In this document: piece by piece, positions 14,775 to 23,971 of the stretch
How the letters are laid out: each line of letters begins with the position of its first letter
How positions within the stretch are numbered: position 1 is the first letter of the stretch
Assembly (NCBI GenBank): GCA_938034385.1
Contig: CALHLC010000063.1
Location: forward strand, 1 to 35,127
Reading direction: 5' to 3'
From: an uncultured Bacteriovoracaceae bacterium
GTDB lineage: Bacteria; Bdellovibrionota; Bacteriovoracia; Bacteriovoracales; Bacteriovoracaceae
DNA: 35,127 bases
Notes under the pieces: model-generated
Seen by the model: only the letters and a program-made list of their open reading frames with translations
Told to the model about the DNA's origin: nothing
Databases searched by the model: none
Position numbers and translations under genes: made by a program

Positions 14775-15660
14775 TTGCAGCTTTAAGTAATCGATCTTTT
14801 ACTGCAAACCAATCCGGATCATCTGGAATATTTTTTTTATTAAAGTAAATATAATCAACTCCAAGGTTACTTAGATCAATTAAGTTTTTATAAAGAATTC
14901 TTGCACTAATAGCAGCAGATTTATCTAAAATTAATTCTTGTCCAGTTTTATTTTTCAAATGTTTTAAATCACTTTTCTTTTCAATTAAGTAGAAAGGAAT
15001 AGATGGTTGATAATGATCTTCTAAGGCCCCAGGTGATTTAATCTTTTTTGAAATCACTATTTTATGATCAGGGAGAGTTTCTTTAATTTGCTCTATTGAA
15101 ACTTGCCCGAGTCGATAAATATGAATTTTATTTTTTTTGATTTCTAAGACTGTCGATTCAATACCTATCTTGCAATTGCCACCATCTAAAACTTCAATGG
15201 AGTCCTTGAAATTCATTAAAACATGTTCTGGTGTTGTAGGAGAAGTTTTCTTAAACATATTAGCACTTGGAGCAGCGAGGGGAACTTTTAGTTCATTGAT
15301 TAGTCTTAAGGTTAACCCATGATTTGGCATTCTTACACCAACAGTATCTAGATCAGCAGTAATAAGGTCGGAGATAATTCTTCTCTTAGGAGCGACTATA
15401 GTTAAAGGACCTGGCCAAAATTTATCCATTAACTTTTTTTGATCATTAGTGATTTCAAAAAATATATCTTCAACTTGTTCAATGTTACCAACGTGTACAA
15501 TAAGAGGATCAAAGAAGGGACGTTTTTTGGTTTCAAAGATTCGTCTTAGAGTTAGCTCCAGGTCAATTCGACCAGCAAGACCATAAACGGTCTCCGTGGG
15601 AATAGCAACTAGGTTCCCTTTTTTTAATGAATCGAGAGCTCTCTCAAACTTTATAAGCAT
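14764..15660 (-). CDS. Threonylcarbamoyl-AMP synthase (TsaC/Sua5 type)
   Basis: Makes threonylcarbamoyl-AMP from threonine, bicarbonate and ATP, the first step of t6A at position 37 of ANN-decoding tRNAs. The YrdC-like domain (1-~195) shows PTETVYGL (21-28), KRPFFDPLIVHV (46-57), FWPGPLTIV (81-89), VGVRMPNH, APSAN (130-134) and GIESTVL. A C-terminal extension begins with SPGALEDHYQP (209-219), the linker that marks Sua5-type enzymes. At 298 aa it is between TsaC (~190) and Sua5 (~340), so the Sua5 domain is short. It pairs functionally with the TrmO-like gene at 26156, which methylates t6A. Confidence 0.9.
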   Translation of the reverse strand: MLIKFERALDSLKKGNLVAIPTETVYGLAGRIDLELTLRRIFETKKRPFFDPLIVHVGNIEQVEDIFFEITNDQKKLMDKFWPGPLTIVAPKRRIISDLITADLDTVGVRMPNHGLTLRLINELKVPLAAPSANMFKKTSPTTPEHVLMNFKDSIEVLDGGNCKIGIESTVLEIKKNKIHIYRLGQVSIEQIKETLPDHKIVISKKIKSPGALEDHYQPSIPFYLIEKKSDLKHLKNKTGQELILDKSAAISARILYKNLIDLSNLGVDYIYFNKKNIPDDPDWFAVKDRLLKAATKI

Positions 15661-15699
15661 AGATTTTTTTAAATGAGAATGACGAATTTGTAAACAGAA

Positions 15700-17613
15700 C
15701 TAAGGAGAAAAGTATCTCTCTAGTCTATTAGGTTCTTGTTTGAAGGTTTGAAAACCTAATTGTCCTGAAAGTGTTTTTGATCCTATCCTTGCTGAGTATG
15801 ATCCTGCACTTTTTATGCTAGTAGGATCAAAAAATCTCAGGAAGTAAGATGTACTCTTGGATTCTTTAAGTAATTGTTTGTAAAAGCTTAATAAGTCCTT
15901 GGCGATGTTTTTATTTTTATAAAAATTCTCCTTTAGCTTTTCAAACTTATCAATCATATGTTCGTAACACTTTGGCAACACGTTACAAAAGAGAGCAATT
16001 TTATTTTTCACTTTATTCGTTGGATCTACTAATAAGGAAGTGATTTCTTCAGACTGAATATCTATTTGATGATGTACTTTAGAATAATTATTCACAGACT
16101 GACTAAAAGGTAAGGTTCTTATCTGAGTTGAGAGATTTGTAAATGCTCTTAATTGTTCAAAAACATCTTCTAGATCTTCGCTATCTTTAATTCTTAAGTA
16201 GTTTTCTAATTCTATAGTGAGAGCGTAATAGGAACTATCATTTGAATCCATCAAGAGAGTTAGATTCTGTTTGTGGTATTTTTTATAATATTTAAATAAT
16301 TTAAATATTGGAAAGGATTGTTCGATAGCTGAAGTAAAAGTTCCAAGAAATGTTTTCTTATATTTTGACTTCGATTCGGTATACTTAGCAAAAAGATGTT
16401 TTTTATTATTTCTTGTGACTTCAACATAGTTTTGTGATGAGCTCTTTTCACCTTTCCATCCCAAAACATCAAAGAAGTATCCATTTGTTCTACTTGACTC
16501 CTTAACCTTAAAGTCTTGATAGGGTTGTAATCTTTTCTTAGACAGAAAAGAGATTGAATCAAAATTTAAAAAGTTCAATACGCTCAAAGCTCCAATGTTT
16601 TGTGCGAGTTGATCCTTTGTAAATTTATAAACTTCGGTTTTTGCCATCTCAGTTTTGGATTGATAGCCAAGGTCAATAAGAGTTAGCTTTAAAAGCTTAA
16701 ATAATTCAAGCCTGGCCTGCATCGAAAATTCAAATGAAGTATTACGAGAACTCTTATTTTCTAGAATGAATTTATTATTTAGGAATCTAAGGTTTGAATT
16801 TCTGAGAGTCTCAAGTGATACCGATAACTTTGCACTAGTACTGAAGTAGGGTTGCCAAGTCATACTTGCACTAGCTTTTGCATTAAAAACAAAATGATCA
16901 CTGACCGAAAATTCTTCCGTTGAAATGTGACTTAGGTCTTGATAATGAAGAAAAGGAATAAGAAAGTCATTTAGCTTACTCTCTATTGCAGATTCATTAT
17001 CAACGTGAAAATGAATGAAACTCATTTTTCTGTGGAATTTTAAATTAGCAAATGCCTCTAGATCAGTTTCAATAATTTCAATTAAATCTAAGTTGGCTAA
17101 TTTTTTTAAATATGTTTTCGCATCTACTTCAATAATATATGAATCTTCAACTTGCCATGGAAGCCTTGCATGCTTATTACTCTGGGTAATTGTTCTTTTG
17201 GCATATAGATGAACTAATCCCATAGGTTTTTGCCATTCAAATCCGTTTAAATTTGAAATTCCAAGGTTGAAATCAATCTTTTGATCTTCAATCAGTTGTT
17301 TTAATTTATCGATTTCATTGAAAAGATCTGGCTTTATTTTACTGGCAATGAAAGCATATAAGTTTTGAGAATTTGTCTTCTCTTGATCAGAGATTTGATT
17401 ATCAAGTTGGTCAAATAATTTAATATTTAATTTTCTATTAATTAGACTCAAGGTTCTTCTATCGTTTCCATTACCTCTGTTTATTTGGTTTGAATTATCT
17501 TGAATACGTGACTCTAGTCTAAGTTTATCTTTTAGAAGCTTAGATAATTTAAATCCTTGTGAATACAAAAGTGAGCTAAAGCCCATTAATAATAGAAAAA
17601 ATCCTTTTTTCAT
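15700..17613 (-). CDS. Large secreted protein of unknown function (637 aa)
   Basis: I do not recognise the family. ATG 17613 opens a signal peptide (MKKGFFLLLMGFSSLLYSQ, residues 1-19). The mature 618 residues have no membrane segment and only two close cysteines (LFCNVLPKC). Charged helical stretches flank the middle: N-terminally KLLKDKLRLESRIQDNSNQINR, and C-terminally DKFEKLKENFYKNKN and FYKQLLKESK. A beta-rich middle (SMTWQPYFSTSAKLSVSLETLRN, STSFEFSMQARLEL) lies between them. The C-terminal SARIGSKTLSGQLGFQ looks like a final strand pair. Divergent from the DUF493 gene with ~50 bp between. A periplasmic or surface role is likely; lineage-specific by appearance. Confidence 0.65.
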   Translation of the reverse strand: MKKGFFLLLMGFSSLLYSQGFKLSKLLKDKLRLESRIQDNSNQINRGNGNDRRTLSLINRKLNIKLFDQLDNQISDQEKTNSQNLYAFIASKIKPDLFNEIDKLKQLIEDQKIDFNLGISNLNGFEWQKPMGLVHLYAKRTITQSNKHARLPWQVEDSYIIEVDAKTYLKKLANLDLIEIIETDLEAFANLKFHRKMSFIHFHVDNESAIESKLNDFLIPFLHYQDLSHISTEEFSVSDHFVFNAKASASMTWQPYFSTSAKLSVSLETLRNSNLRFLNNKFILENKSSRNTSFEFSMQARLELFKLLKLTLIDLGYQSKTEMAKTEVYKFTKDQLAQNIGALSVLNFLNFDSISFLSKKRLQPYQDFKVKESSRTNGYFFDVLGWKGEKSSSQNYVEVTRNNKKHLFAKYTESKSKYKKTFLGTFTSAIEQSFPIFKLFKYYKKYHKQNLTLLMDSNDSSYYALTIELENYLRIKDSEDLEDVFEQLRAFTNLSTQIRTLPFSQSVNNYSKVHHQIDIQSEEITSLLVDPTNKVKNKIALFCNVLPKCYEHMIDKFEKLKENFYKNKNIAKDLLSFYKQLLKESKSTSYFLRFFDPTSIKSAGSYSARIGSKTLSGQLGFQTFKQEPNRLERYFSP

Positions 17614-17663
17614 ACTTAATTATTCGGGATTTATAGTTGCAGGGTTTATCTTGGATTAAATAG

Positions 17664-17939
17664 ATGGTAAATTTATCCCTTATGAAAGATAAAGCTCAAT
17701 ATATAGACCTTTTAAATGAGACCCATACCTGGCCGGTCGAGTATTTGTTTAAGTTTATTGCTAAGAAAGAGTTTGTAGATCAAGTATTAGAGATTTTTCC
17801 TAATGAAGAAATTTCAACTAATAAGTCAAAAAATGGAAATTATATTTCTTTTAGTATGAAAAAAATTGTTAGATCAGCCGAAGAAGTTTTAGAGATCTAC
17901 GAATTGATCCAGACTATAGAAGGCGTTATATCATTATGA
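17664..17939 (+). CDS. DUF493/YbeD-like small protein (91 aa)
   Basis: The short cytoplasmic alpha/beta protein carries the DUF493 pattern: WPVEYLFKFIAKKEFVDQVLEIF at the start, SKNGNYISFSMKKIVRSAEEVLEIYELI in the middle, and IEGVISL at the end. The family has an ACT-like fold and an uncertain regulatory role (YbeD in E. coli). The start is ambiguous: ATG 17664 or ATG 17682, and neither has a clear Shine-Dalgarno. Its stop overlaps the gpsA start by four bases (ATGA), so gpsA translation is probably coupled to it. A shared regulatory link with glycerophospholipid synthesis is inference. Confidence 0.75.
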   Translation: MVNLSLMKDKAQYIDLLNETHTWPVEYLFKFIAKKEFVDQVLEIFPNEEISTNKSKNGNYISFSMKKIVRSAEEVLEIYELIQTIEGVISL

Positions 17940-18940
17940 AATCAGCATTAGTTATTGGAGGAGGAGCTTTTGGAACATCCATGGCTTCTATCTTGGCCCA
18001 GAATTTTGATAAGGTGTATTTAAAAATACGATCTAAGGAGTTATACAATGACTTATTAGATCATGTGAATCATAAATATCTACCTGAGCTAACACTTCCG
18101 CATAATATAATTCCTTGTTTAATGTGGGAAGAGATAGATGAAGATGTATCCTTAGTGGTTTCTGGTTTACCAACGAAAGCAATTAATGACTTTTATAGAA
18201 TCAATAAGTTAGAAATTTTAAAATTTTTAGAAAAAGGTGTTTCTTTTGTTTCCTTAACAAAAGGAATAGATCCTGAAACGCTTGTTCTGGCTGATGATAT
18301 TTTATTTGATATTTTTCATCTACATAAAGAAAAGTTCGCATTTTTATCAGGTCCATCTTTTGCCAAAGAAATTGTAGAAAAACAAATTACAATGGTTTCG
18401 CTTGCTTCTACCTCTCGGGATACTTTGGAAGACGTTGTAGGGAAAATACAGACGGATTTCTTTAAAGTGCTTCCTACTTATGACATTAAGGGAGTTTTAC
18501 TTGGAGGAGCTTTAAAAAATATTTTGGCCATAGCTGGAGGCCTTGCTGAAGGACTTGGTTTTAATCATAATACAAGAGCTGCTCTAATTACTCGCGGCAT
18601 TGTAGAGATGTTAAAATTTGGTAAGGTTTATAATGCTAGACCGGAAACTTTTTATGGTTTGAGTGGAATGGGTGATTTGATTCTAACTACAACAGGAGAT
18701 CTTAGTAGAAATAAATCATTTGGTCGTGAATTGGCTAAAGGTAGAAGTGCAAAAGAGATCATTGAGGAATCAAAACATGTTGTTGAAGGGTATAAGACAA
18801 CTAAAGCCGTTCACCTTTTATCTGAAAAATATAAAATATCAGCTCGCTTGTTTGCGGGGATGTATGAGATACTGTTTAACGATGTTGCACCAGAAGAAAT
18901 GGTGAAACACTTAATGTCAGTTCCAATTGAGTTTGAATAG
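17936..18940 (+). CDS. gpsA: NAD(P)-dependent glycerol-3-phosphate dehydrogenase
   Basis: This 334-aa enzyme reduces dihydroxyacetone phosphate to sn-glycerol-3-phosphate, the backbone of phospholipids. The Rossmann fingerprint is at the N-terminus: VIGGGAFGTSMASILAQ (residues 5-21), a G-x-G-x-x-G variant. Others are SLTKGID, LSGPSFAKEI and GGALKNILAIAGGLAEGLGFNHNTRAALITRG, with the catalytic lysine in LKN. The late block TFYGLSGMGDLILT and SRNKSFG complete the family signature. Full length for GpsA. It is coupled to the upstream DUF493 gene and ends one base before the convergent small secreted-protein gene. Confidence 0.95.
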   Translation: MKSALVIGGGAFGTSMASILAQNFDKVYLKIRSKELYNDLLDHVNHKYLPELTLPHNIIPCLMWEEIDEDVSLVVSGLPTKAINDFYRINKLEILKFLEKGVSFVSLTKGIDPETLVLADDILFDIFHLHKEKFAFLSGPSFAKEIVEKQITMVSLASTSRDTLEDVVGKIQTDFFKVLPTYDIKGVLLGGALKNILAIAGGLAEGLGFNHNTRAALITRGIVEMLKFGKVYNARPETFYGLSGMGDLILTTTGDLSRNKSFGRELAKGRSAKEIIEESKHVVEGYKTTKAVHLLSEKYKISARLFAGMYEILFNDVAPEEMVKHLMSVPIEFE

Positions 18941-18941
18941 T

Positions 18942-19313
18942 CTAATGACAGCTGATTTCTTTATTAAACTTTTTTGTGTTTTTAATTAGTACTTTTACAA
19001 AGTCGCTAACAGAACAATTCACCATAAAGCAAATCTTTTTTGTAATGATTTCTTTTGATACCTTTTGATCTTCAATGATTTGAAACTTTGCATAGGCATA
19101 TTGGAAAAATCTAGCTTTTTTCTGATAATGGTTAGCTTTGATTTGAAAGTCAGCATCATTAGTAACAGCTTCGAATTTCTCGCTATCAAGTTTAACTTCT
19201 AAAATCTTCTCAACTGAAACAGGATATCCCCAAACATTTAGCTCTGGTGTTAATAACTGGTAGTCACAAGTAAAGCCGGTTGTCGCCAGTAAAATAAAAA
19301 GTAAAAATTTCAT
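18942..19313 (-). CDS. Small secreted protein coupled to mutS (123 aa), unknown
   Basis: The ATG at 19313 overlaps the mutS stop codon (TAATG), so it is translated as the second gene of a mutS operon. MKFLLFILLATTGFTC is a signal peptide; the Cys16 context (GFTC) is a possible but imperfect lipobox. The mature part has helices and three further cysteines (KKICFMVNCSVSD and the C-terminal ISCH) that could form disulphides. No family is recognised. Coupling to a cytoplasmic repair gene probably reflects position rather than function. Confidence 0.6.
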   Translation of the reverse strand: MKFLLFILLATTGFTCDYQLLTPELNVWGYPVSVEKILEVKLDSEKFEAVTNDADFQIKANHYQKKARFFQYAYAKFQIIEDQKVSKEIITKKICFMVNCSVSDFVKVLIKNTKKFNKEISCH

Positions 19314-21928
19314 TAATGTATCCTTGTTACTATTTCGTTTAGTTTATTTAATGCTTGTATAGGAGTGAGGTTATTTATATTTATCTCTTCTATGAAAGTG
19401 ATGAGCTCTTCGTTTTCTTTTTCAATGATTTGTGAATCATGTGTTCCAAATAAATCCATTTGTGAACTATCTGATTTTTCTTCTTCTAGGTTCTTGAGTA
19501 AAAATTTTGCTCGATTTAAAACTTCTTTTGGAAGTCCAGCAAGCTTAGCAACATGAATCCCAAAGCTTTGAGTCGCACCACCTTCAATGAATTCATATAA
19601 AAATCGAACTTCACCATTTTTATTAATGGTTTTAACAGTAAAGTTCTTAGCACCATCTAGGTCATCAACGACATCAATGAGTTCATGATAGTGAGTTGAA
19701 AATAAAGTCAATGACTTCACTTTTTGAACAAAGTATTCAAGCAGTGACCAAGCAATACTGAGTCCATCATAGGTAGAGGTCCCTCGTCCGATTTCATCTA
19801 AGATTACAAGAGATTTTTCAGTTGCATGTCTTAAGATTTCCGATGTTTCACTCATCTCTAGCATGAAAGTTGATTGGCCTCCTACAATATCATCATTAGC
19901 TCCAATTCTAGAGAAGATATAATCACAAATTGGAATTTTCGCAACTTGAGCAGGAACAAAAGATCCAATTTGAGCTAGAAATTGAACGATAGCGACTTCT
20001 CTCATGACAGTTGTCTTTCCTGCCATGTTTGGACCAGTGATAAGTCCTAGAAAGTTTTTCTCATCTAATAGAACATCGTGTGGAATAAAATCAGATTTTA
20101 ATACTTTTTTAACTAATGGATGCCATACTTCACTTATGCTGATTAATTTTTCTTTGTGAAAAACTGGTCGAGTGAAATTTTCTTGAATAACTAACCAGCT
20201 AAGCCCTTGAAAAACATCTATATAACTTAAATAGTTTGAAATTTTTCTAAATGTAATGAGATTTTTTTGAATTTGATCTATAAATTTATCGAAGATCTCT
20301 TTATCAACTTTGAGTAATTCAAGTTCAGCGTTTTCAAGTTTTACTTGAATTTTATCAAGCTCTGGAGAGCAAAATCTTTGAGAGTTTACTAATGTTTGTC
20401 GTCTTATAAGCGCTTCACCAATTAGGTGAGATTTGGACTTTGGAACTTCTACATAATATCCTGCGATATTATTAGATTTAATTCTTAGAGTTGTTATCCC
20501 AAATTTTTTACGATATTTCTCTTGGAGCTTTTCTATTTTGGTAACCACACTTGCTTCTATATTCTTTAATTCATCTCGCTTTGGACTATACCCGTCTAGG
20601 ATTAAGTTACCTTTAGATAAAAGAGCTCCTGGATCGTTACAGATGGCCTTTTGAATTTCTTTGGCGAATTTTTTTAGCTTTGTTGCTTCTGGCTTTGTAA
20701 GACTCATTGGGAGCAAGTCTTGATTAAAATCAAATTCTTTATTGATAGTGAAATATAAATTAATTGCTCCAGCAAGATTTAGTAAATCAAAACCTTGTAA
20801 ACGATTTGTAGAATGTTTTGCAAAGATTCTATCTAGGTCTCTTAATTGCTTTAAATCCTCTCTTAGCTTTGTAAGCTTTTCTTCATTTTCAATAAAGAAG
20901 TCTATTAAATCATGTCGTCTATTTAATTCATCTTGATCCATTGATGGATTTAAACAAATCTGTCTAAGGGCCCTTGAACCCATAGATGACTTTGTTTTAT
21001 CTATGAAATGAATTAGTGAAGATTTGTTAGATGACTTATCATTAATGATCTCAAGAGAGTTTAATGTTTGAAATGAGACCTTTAGTTTATCTGTATTATT
21101 GATGAATCGAAAGGGTTTTATATGTAATATGGTCTCTTCAGTTTGGGTCGAAATTAAGTAATAACTAAGAGCGCTAATGGAACTAACAAATTGAGGCTCA
21201 TCCATTAAGACTTTATCTTTTTGATACATTGGAATAACTGACTTTAAAAAATGGATTGTGTTTTTCTCATTATAAAAGTCTTTGCTTATATAGGTCGTAA
21301 GTATTTCTTGATTATTGAGAGCATTTTTAACTTCATTATGAATCTCTAATTGATCAAAGAATAATAAGAATTCTTTTGGATTGTACAATTTTATTTGATC
21401 AACCAAGTCTTGCTCTGTTTTACATTTTAAACCGAAGAAATCTCCAGTTGTGAAATCTATAATAGAGAGATAATAATTATCCTTCGAGTAAGTAAAAGAT
21501 GCTAGGAAGTGATGAAGGGTAGATTTATTTTTCTCTAAATCATATGGCAGAGCTGGTGAAACAATTTGAGTAACGGCCCTTTTTACTATTCCCTGAGCAA
21601 GCTTTGGATCTTCAACTTGTTCACAAATGGCAACTCTAAGGCCTGCTGTCGTAATTTTATCTATATAGGCACTAGCACTATGATGTGGTATTCCGGCCAT
21701 TGGAACAGGCTCACCAGCGATTTTCCCTCTTTTGGTGAGAGCAATATTTAAAACTTTTGAAGTTGTAACAGCATCCTCAAAAAAGACTTCATAAAAGTCA
21801 CCCATTCTAAAAAACAAGATAAGATCACGATGTTTGATTTTAATATCGTGATATTGCTCCATCATAGGAGTTAATTTTCCAATTTGCTTTTTTAAAGTAA
21901 CAATTTTTAGCTCTTTAGGTGATTCCAC
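19313..21928 (-). CDS. mutS: DNA mismatch repair ATPase MutS
   Basis: This 871-aa homodimer recognises mismatches and recruits MutL. Domain order fits full-length MutS. The N-terminal mismatch-binding domain has GDFYE in FFRMGDFYEVFFEDA, whose Phe and Glu contact the mismatch. Connector, lever and clamp domains follow. The ABC-type ATPase has a Walker A reading TGPNMAGKTT (about residues 630-640; Thr where Ser is common), the Walker B and signature block VILDEIGRGTSTYDGLSIAW (~710), and STHYHEL. A C-terminal helix-rich tail follows. The start is GTG 21928, with AAAGGA upstream. This points to a MutS1 repair protein, not MutS2. Confidence 0.97.
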   Translation of the reverse strand: MESPKELKIVTLKKQIGKLTPMMEQYHDIKIKHRDLILFFRMGDFYEVFFEDAVTTSKVLNIALTKRGKIAGEPVPMAGIPHHSASAYIDKITTAGLRVAICEQVEDPKLAQGIVKRAVTQIVSPALPYDLEKNKSTLHHFLASFTYSKDNYYLSIIDFTTGDFFGLKCKTEQDLVDQIKLYNPKEFLLFFDQLEIHNEVKNALNNQEILTTYISKDFYNEKNTIHFLKSVIPMYQKDKVLMDEPQFVSSISALSYYLISTQTEETILHIKPFRFINNTDKLKVSFQTLNSLEIINDKSSNKSSLIHFIDKTKSSMGSRALRQICLNPSMDQDELNRRHDLIDFFIENEEKLTKLREDLKQLRDLDRIFAKHSTNRLQGFDLLNLAGAINLYFTINKEFDFNQDLLPMSLTKPEATKLKKFAKEIQKAICNDPGALLSKGNLILDGYSPKRDELKNIEASVVTKIEKLQEKYRKKFGITTLRIKSNNIAGYYVEVPKSKSHLIGEALIRRQTLVNSQRFCSPELDKIQVKLENAELELLKVDKEIFDKFIDQIQKNLITFRKISNYLSYIDVFQGLSWLVIQENFTRPVFHKEKLISISEVWHPLVKKVLKSDFIPHDVLLDEKNFLGLITGPNMAGKTTVMREVAIVQFLAQIGSFVPAQVAKIPICDYIFSRIGANDDIVGGQSTFMLEMSETSEILRHATEKSLVILDEIGRGTSTYDGLSIAWSLLEYFVQKVKSLTLFSTHYHELIDVVDDLDGAKNFTVKTINKNGEVRFLYEFIEGGATQSFGIHVAKLAGLPKEVLNRAKFLLKNLEEEKSDSSQMDLFGTHDSQIIEKENEELITFIEEININNLTPIQALNKLNEIVTRIH

Positions 21929-22014
21929 AAAATCCTTTGAGTAAAATAATCAAGAATTACGAATTATTAGGTTACATAATTACGAAATTACCGTCAAAAT
22001 AGAAGGTATATATT

Positions 22015-23163
22015 ATGAAGTTTATTGTTGCAGTGTGTTTAAGTCTTTGTCTCATCATCCATGTGTTGATGATGGTTGGTGGTTTGATAGGAGAGAGTGA
22101 AGCGGGCGCAAAAATAACTAAATCAAATAGTACTAAAAAATTAGAAAAATTTTTAGGCCTCGATTTTTATCAAACTAATAATAATAAGCCTGAATATAAT
22201 ATTAAAGCTGAAGAGGTGGATCATCATAATCTTAAGACTGGAAATCTAATAAACCCTGAAGCAACTTTTTTTCAAAATGATCAAGAGATATATTTAAAAT
22301 CTAATAAAGGAAAGTTTGATATAGAAAAAGAGAAAATGGTTTACCTAGAAGATGCAGTTGAAGTTATTTCACCTGATTCTAATTTAGTCAGTGCTAAAGC
22401 AAGCTATGATTTAGATAGAGATATTTTACATGCTCGTGGTTCGGTTAGTTCAAATTATAGTGAATACGAACTTGAAAGTGATGAGCTTATTTTTGATCGA
22501 AAAAATGAAACAGTTGAAGCTAGCGGTGGAGTTCGAACAAAGTATAAGGGGTATAATTTAAATTGCGAAGAAGGAAAGTATGATCTAAAGACGAAAAAAT
22601 TTGTTGGATCCGGGCAGGTTGAAACAAATAGTAGACATAGTATTAGTGGAGATAGGGTAAAGATTAAGAGTGATGAAATCGTAGCTTACCCTGAAGAGAA
22701 GAGATCAACTGTAAAAGGAAATGTTTCTGGGAGTATTCAGAGAAAAAGAAAATATGAAGGAAAAGTTACTTTTAAAGCAGATGAGATCAGTGCTGATTTA
22801 AATAAAGAAAAAATTGAATTAAATTCTAATGTTGAACTAAAAAGAAATAATGTCACTGTGACGGCTAATCAAAGTAAGATATTTGTGCAAAATTATAACA
22901 AGAGATTAAGTTATTATGAATTAAATGGTAATGTTGTCATAAAACAAAGATTAAAAGATCCAAAGACAATGAAAAAATATAATCGTATGGCCTATGCTGA
23001 AAAATTAGAAGGTTATGCACGAGAAAAAAAGATTGTTTTAACTGGAACACCAAGAGTAGAGAGTAAAAATAATATTGTTCGAGGATCTAAGATCATTATT
23101 AAAGAAAATGCGAACTTAGTAGAAGTCCTAGATTCGAACGCATTAATTAACACAAACGAGTAA
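22015..23163 (+). CDS. LptC/LptA-like (OstA-fold) LPS transport protein
   Basis: This 382-aa protein has one N-terminal membrane anchor (residues ~4-25). A LptC-like opening follows (KLEKFLGLDFYQTNNNKPEYNIKAEEV), then a long series of OstA/LptA-type beta-jellyroll repeats. Recurring units read like YDLDRDILHARGSV, FDRKNETVEASGGV, YDLKTKKFVGSGQV and LNKEKIELNSNVEL, each strand pair separated by ~35-40 residues. LptC (~190 aa) and LptA (~185 aa) are normally separate, and this length suggests both functions in one chain. It carries LPS from the inner-membrane ABC transporter across the periplasm. It is followed two bases later by lptB. Confidence 0.75.
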   Translation: MKFIVAVCLSLCLIIHVLMMVGGLIGESEAGAKITKSNSTKKLEKFLGLDFYQTNNNKPEYNIKAEEVDHHNLKTGNLINPEATFFQNDQEIYLKSNKGKFDIEKEKMVYLEDAVEVISPDSNLVSAKASYDLDRDILHARGSVSSNYSEYELESDELIFDRKNETVEASGGVRTKYKGYNLNCEEGKYDLKTKKFVGSGQVETNSRHSISGDRVKIKSDEIVAYPEEKRSTVKGNVSGSIQRKRKYEGKVTFKADEISADLNKEKIELNSNVELKRNNVTVTANQSKIFVQNYNKRLSYYELNGNVVIKQRLKDPKTMKKYNRMAYAEKLEGYAREKKIVLTGTPRVESKNNIVRGSKIIIKENANLVEVLDSNALINTNE

Positions 23164-23165
23164 GA

Positions 23166-23909
23166 ATGGAAGCGGTAAAAGAAGAGAGATTATTATTTAA
23201 AAGCAATGGACTAAGAAAGTCTTATAGTTCTAGAGAAGTTGTTAAAGGTGTTGGCCTTGAAATCTTGCAAGGTGAGATAGTTGGTTTACTTGGACCCAAT
23301 GGTGCGGGAAAAACGACGACTTTTTATATGATGGTTGGTTTAGTTAAAGCTGATAAGGGAATGATTGAATTAGGTGGAGAGGATATAACAGCACTTCCTC
23401 TTCATAGAAGAGCTCAAAAAGGAATTGGCTATCTACCACAAGAAGCTTCTGTATTTAGAGAGATGACAGTTGAGGATAATATACTAGCAGTTTTAGAAGT
23501 TAGAAATCTTAGAAGAAAAAAGAGAATGGCAATGCTTGATAGACTGATAGCAGACTTTAGCTTAGGAAAAGTTAGAAAGTCACTTGGTCGTGAGCTCTCT
23601 GGTGGTGAACGCCGAAGGGTAGAGATTGCAAGGTGCTTGGCCTTGGAGCCTAAGTTTGTTTTATTAGATGAGCCTTTTGCTGGTGTTGATCCTATTGCAG
23701 TTGCTGATATTCAAAATGTAGTTACAAGCTTAATTGAAAAAAATATTGGAGTTTTGATTACTGATCATAGTGTGCGTGAAACCTTAGGGATAGTTGATAG
23801 AGCATATATTATGAATGAAGGTGAGCTTTTAATTTCTGGGACTCCTGAAGAAATTGCTAATAATGATCTTGCAAAGAAGCATTACCTTGGTGAAGACTTT
23901 AGTATCTAA
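23166..23909 (+). CDS. lptB: LPS export ABC transporter ATPase LptB
   Basis: This 247-aa cytoplasmic ATPase powers LPS extraction by LptFG. Walker A is GPNGAGKT (43-50); the Q-loop is in GYLPQEASVF. The signature is LSGGERRR (144-151), Walker B is FVLLDEPFAGVDP with the catalytic Glu169, and the H-loop is ITDHSVRE (His201). The FAGVDPIAV and ITDHSVRETL wording is specific for LptB among ABC ATPases. It directly follows the LptC/A-like gene, so the two are co-transcribed. LptF and LptG are not in the window. Confidence 0.93.
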   Translation: MEAVKEERLLFKSNGLRKSYSSREVVKGVGLEILQGEIVGLLGPNGAGKTTTFYMMVGLVKADKGMIELGGEDITALPLHRRAQKGIGYLPQEASVFREMTVEDNILAVLEVRNLRRKKRMAMLDRLIADFSLGKVRKSLGRELSGGERRRVEIARCLALEPKFVLLDEPFAGVDPIAVADIQNVVTSLIEKNIGVLITDHSVRETLGIVDRAYIMNEGELLISGTPEEIANNDLAKKHYLGEDFSI

Positions 23910-23971
23910 TTGTATCTATAGCATTAACAAACTTATCTAATTATGATTTACTCTCAATTATTGGAGTGAAG

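Noticed and set aside
16260-16562. Second minus-strand frame within the 637-aa gene
   Set aside because: Same strand but out of frame inside a long gene with a signal peptide; composition looks like a frame shadow.
21955-21986. Direct repeat AATTACGAA between mutS and the LptC/A-like gene
   Set aside because: Only nine bases and AT-rich; chance is likely in such a composition.
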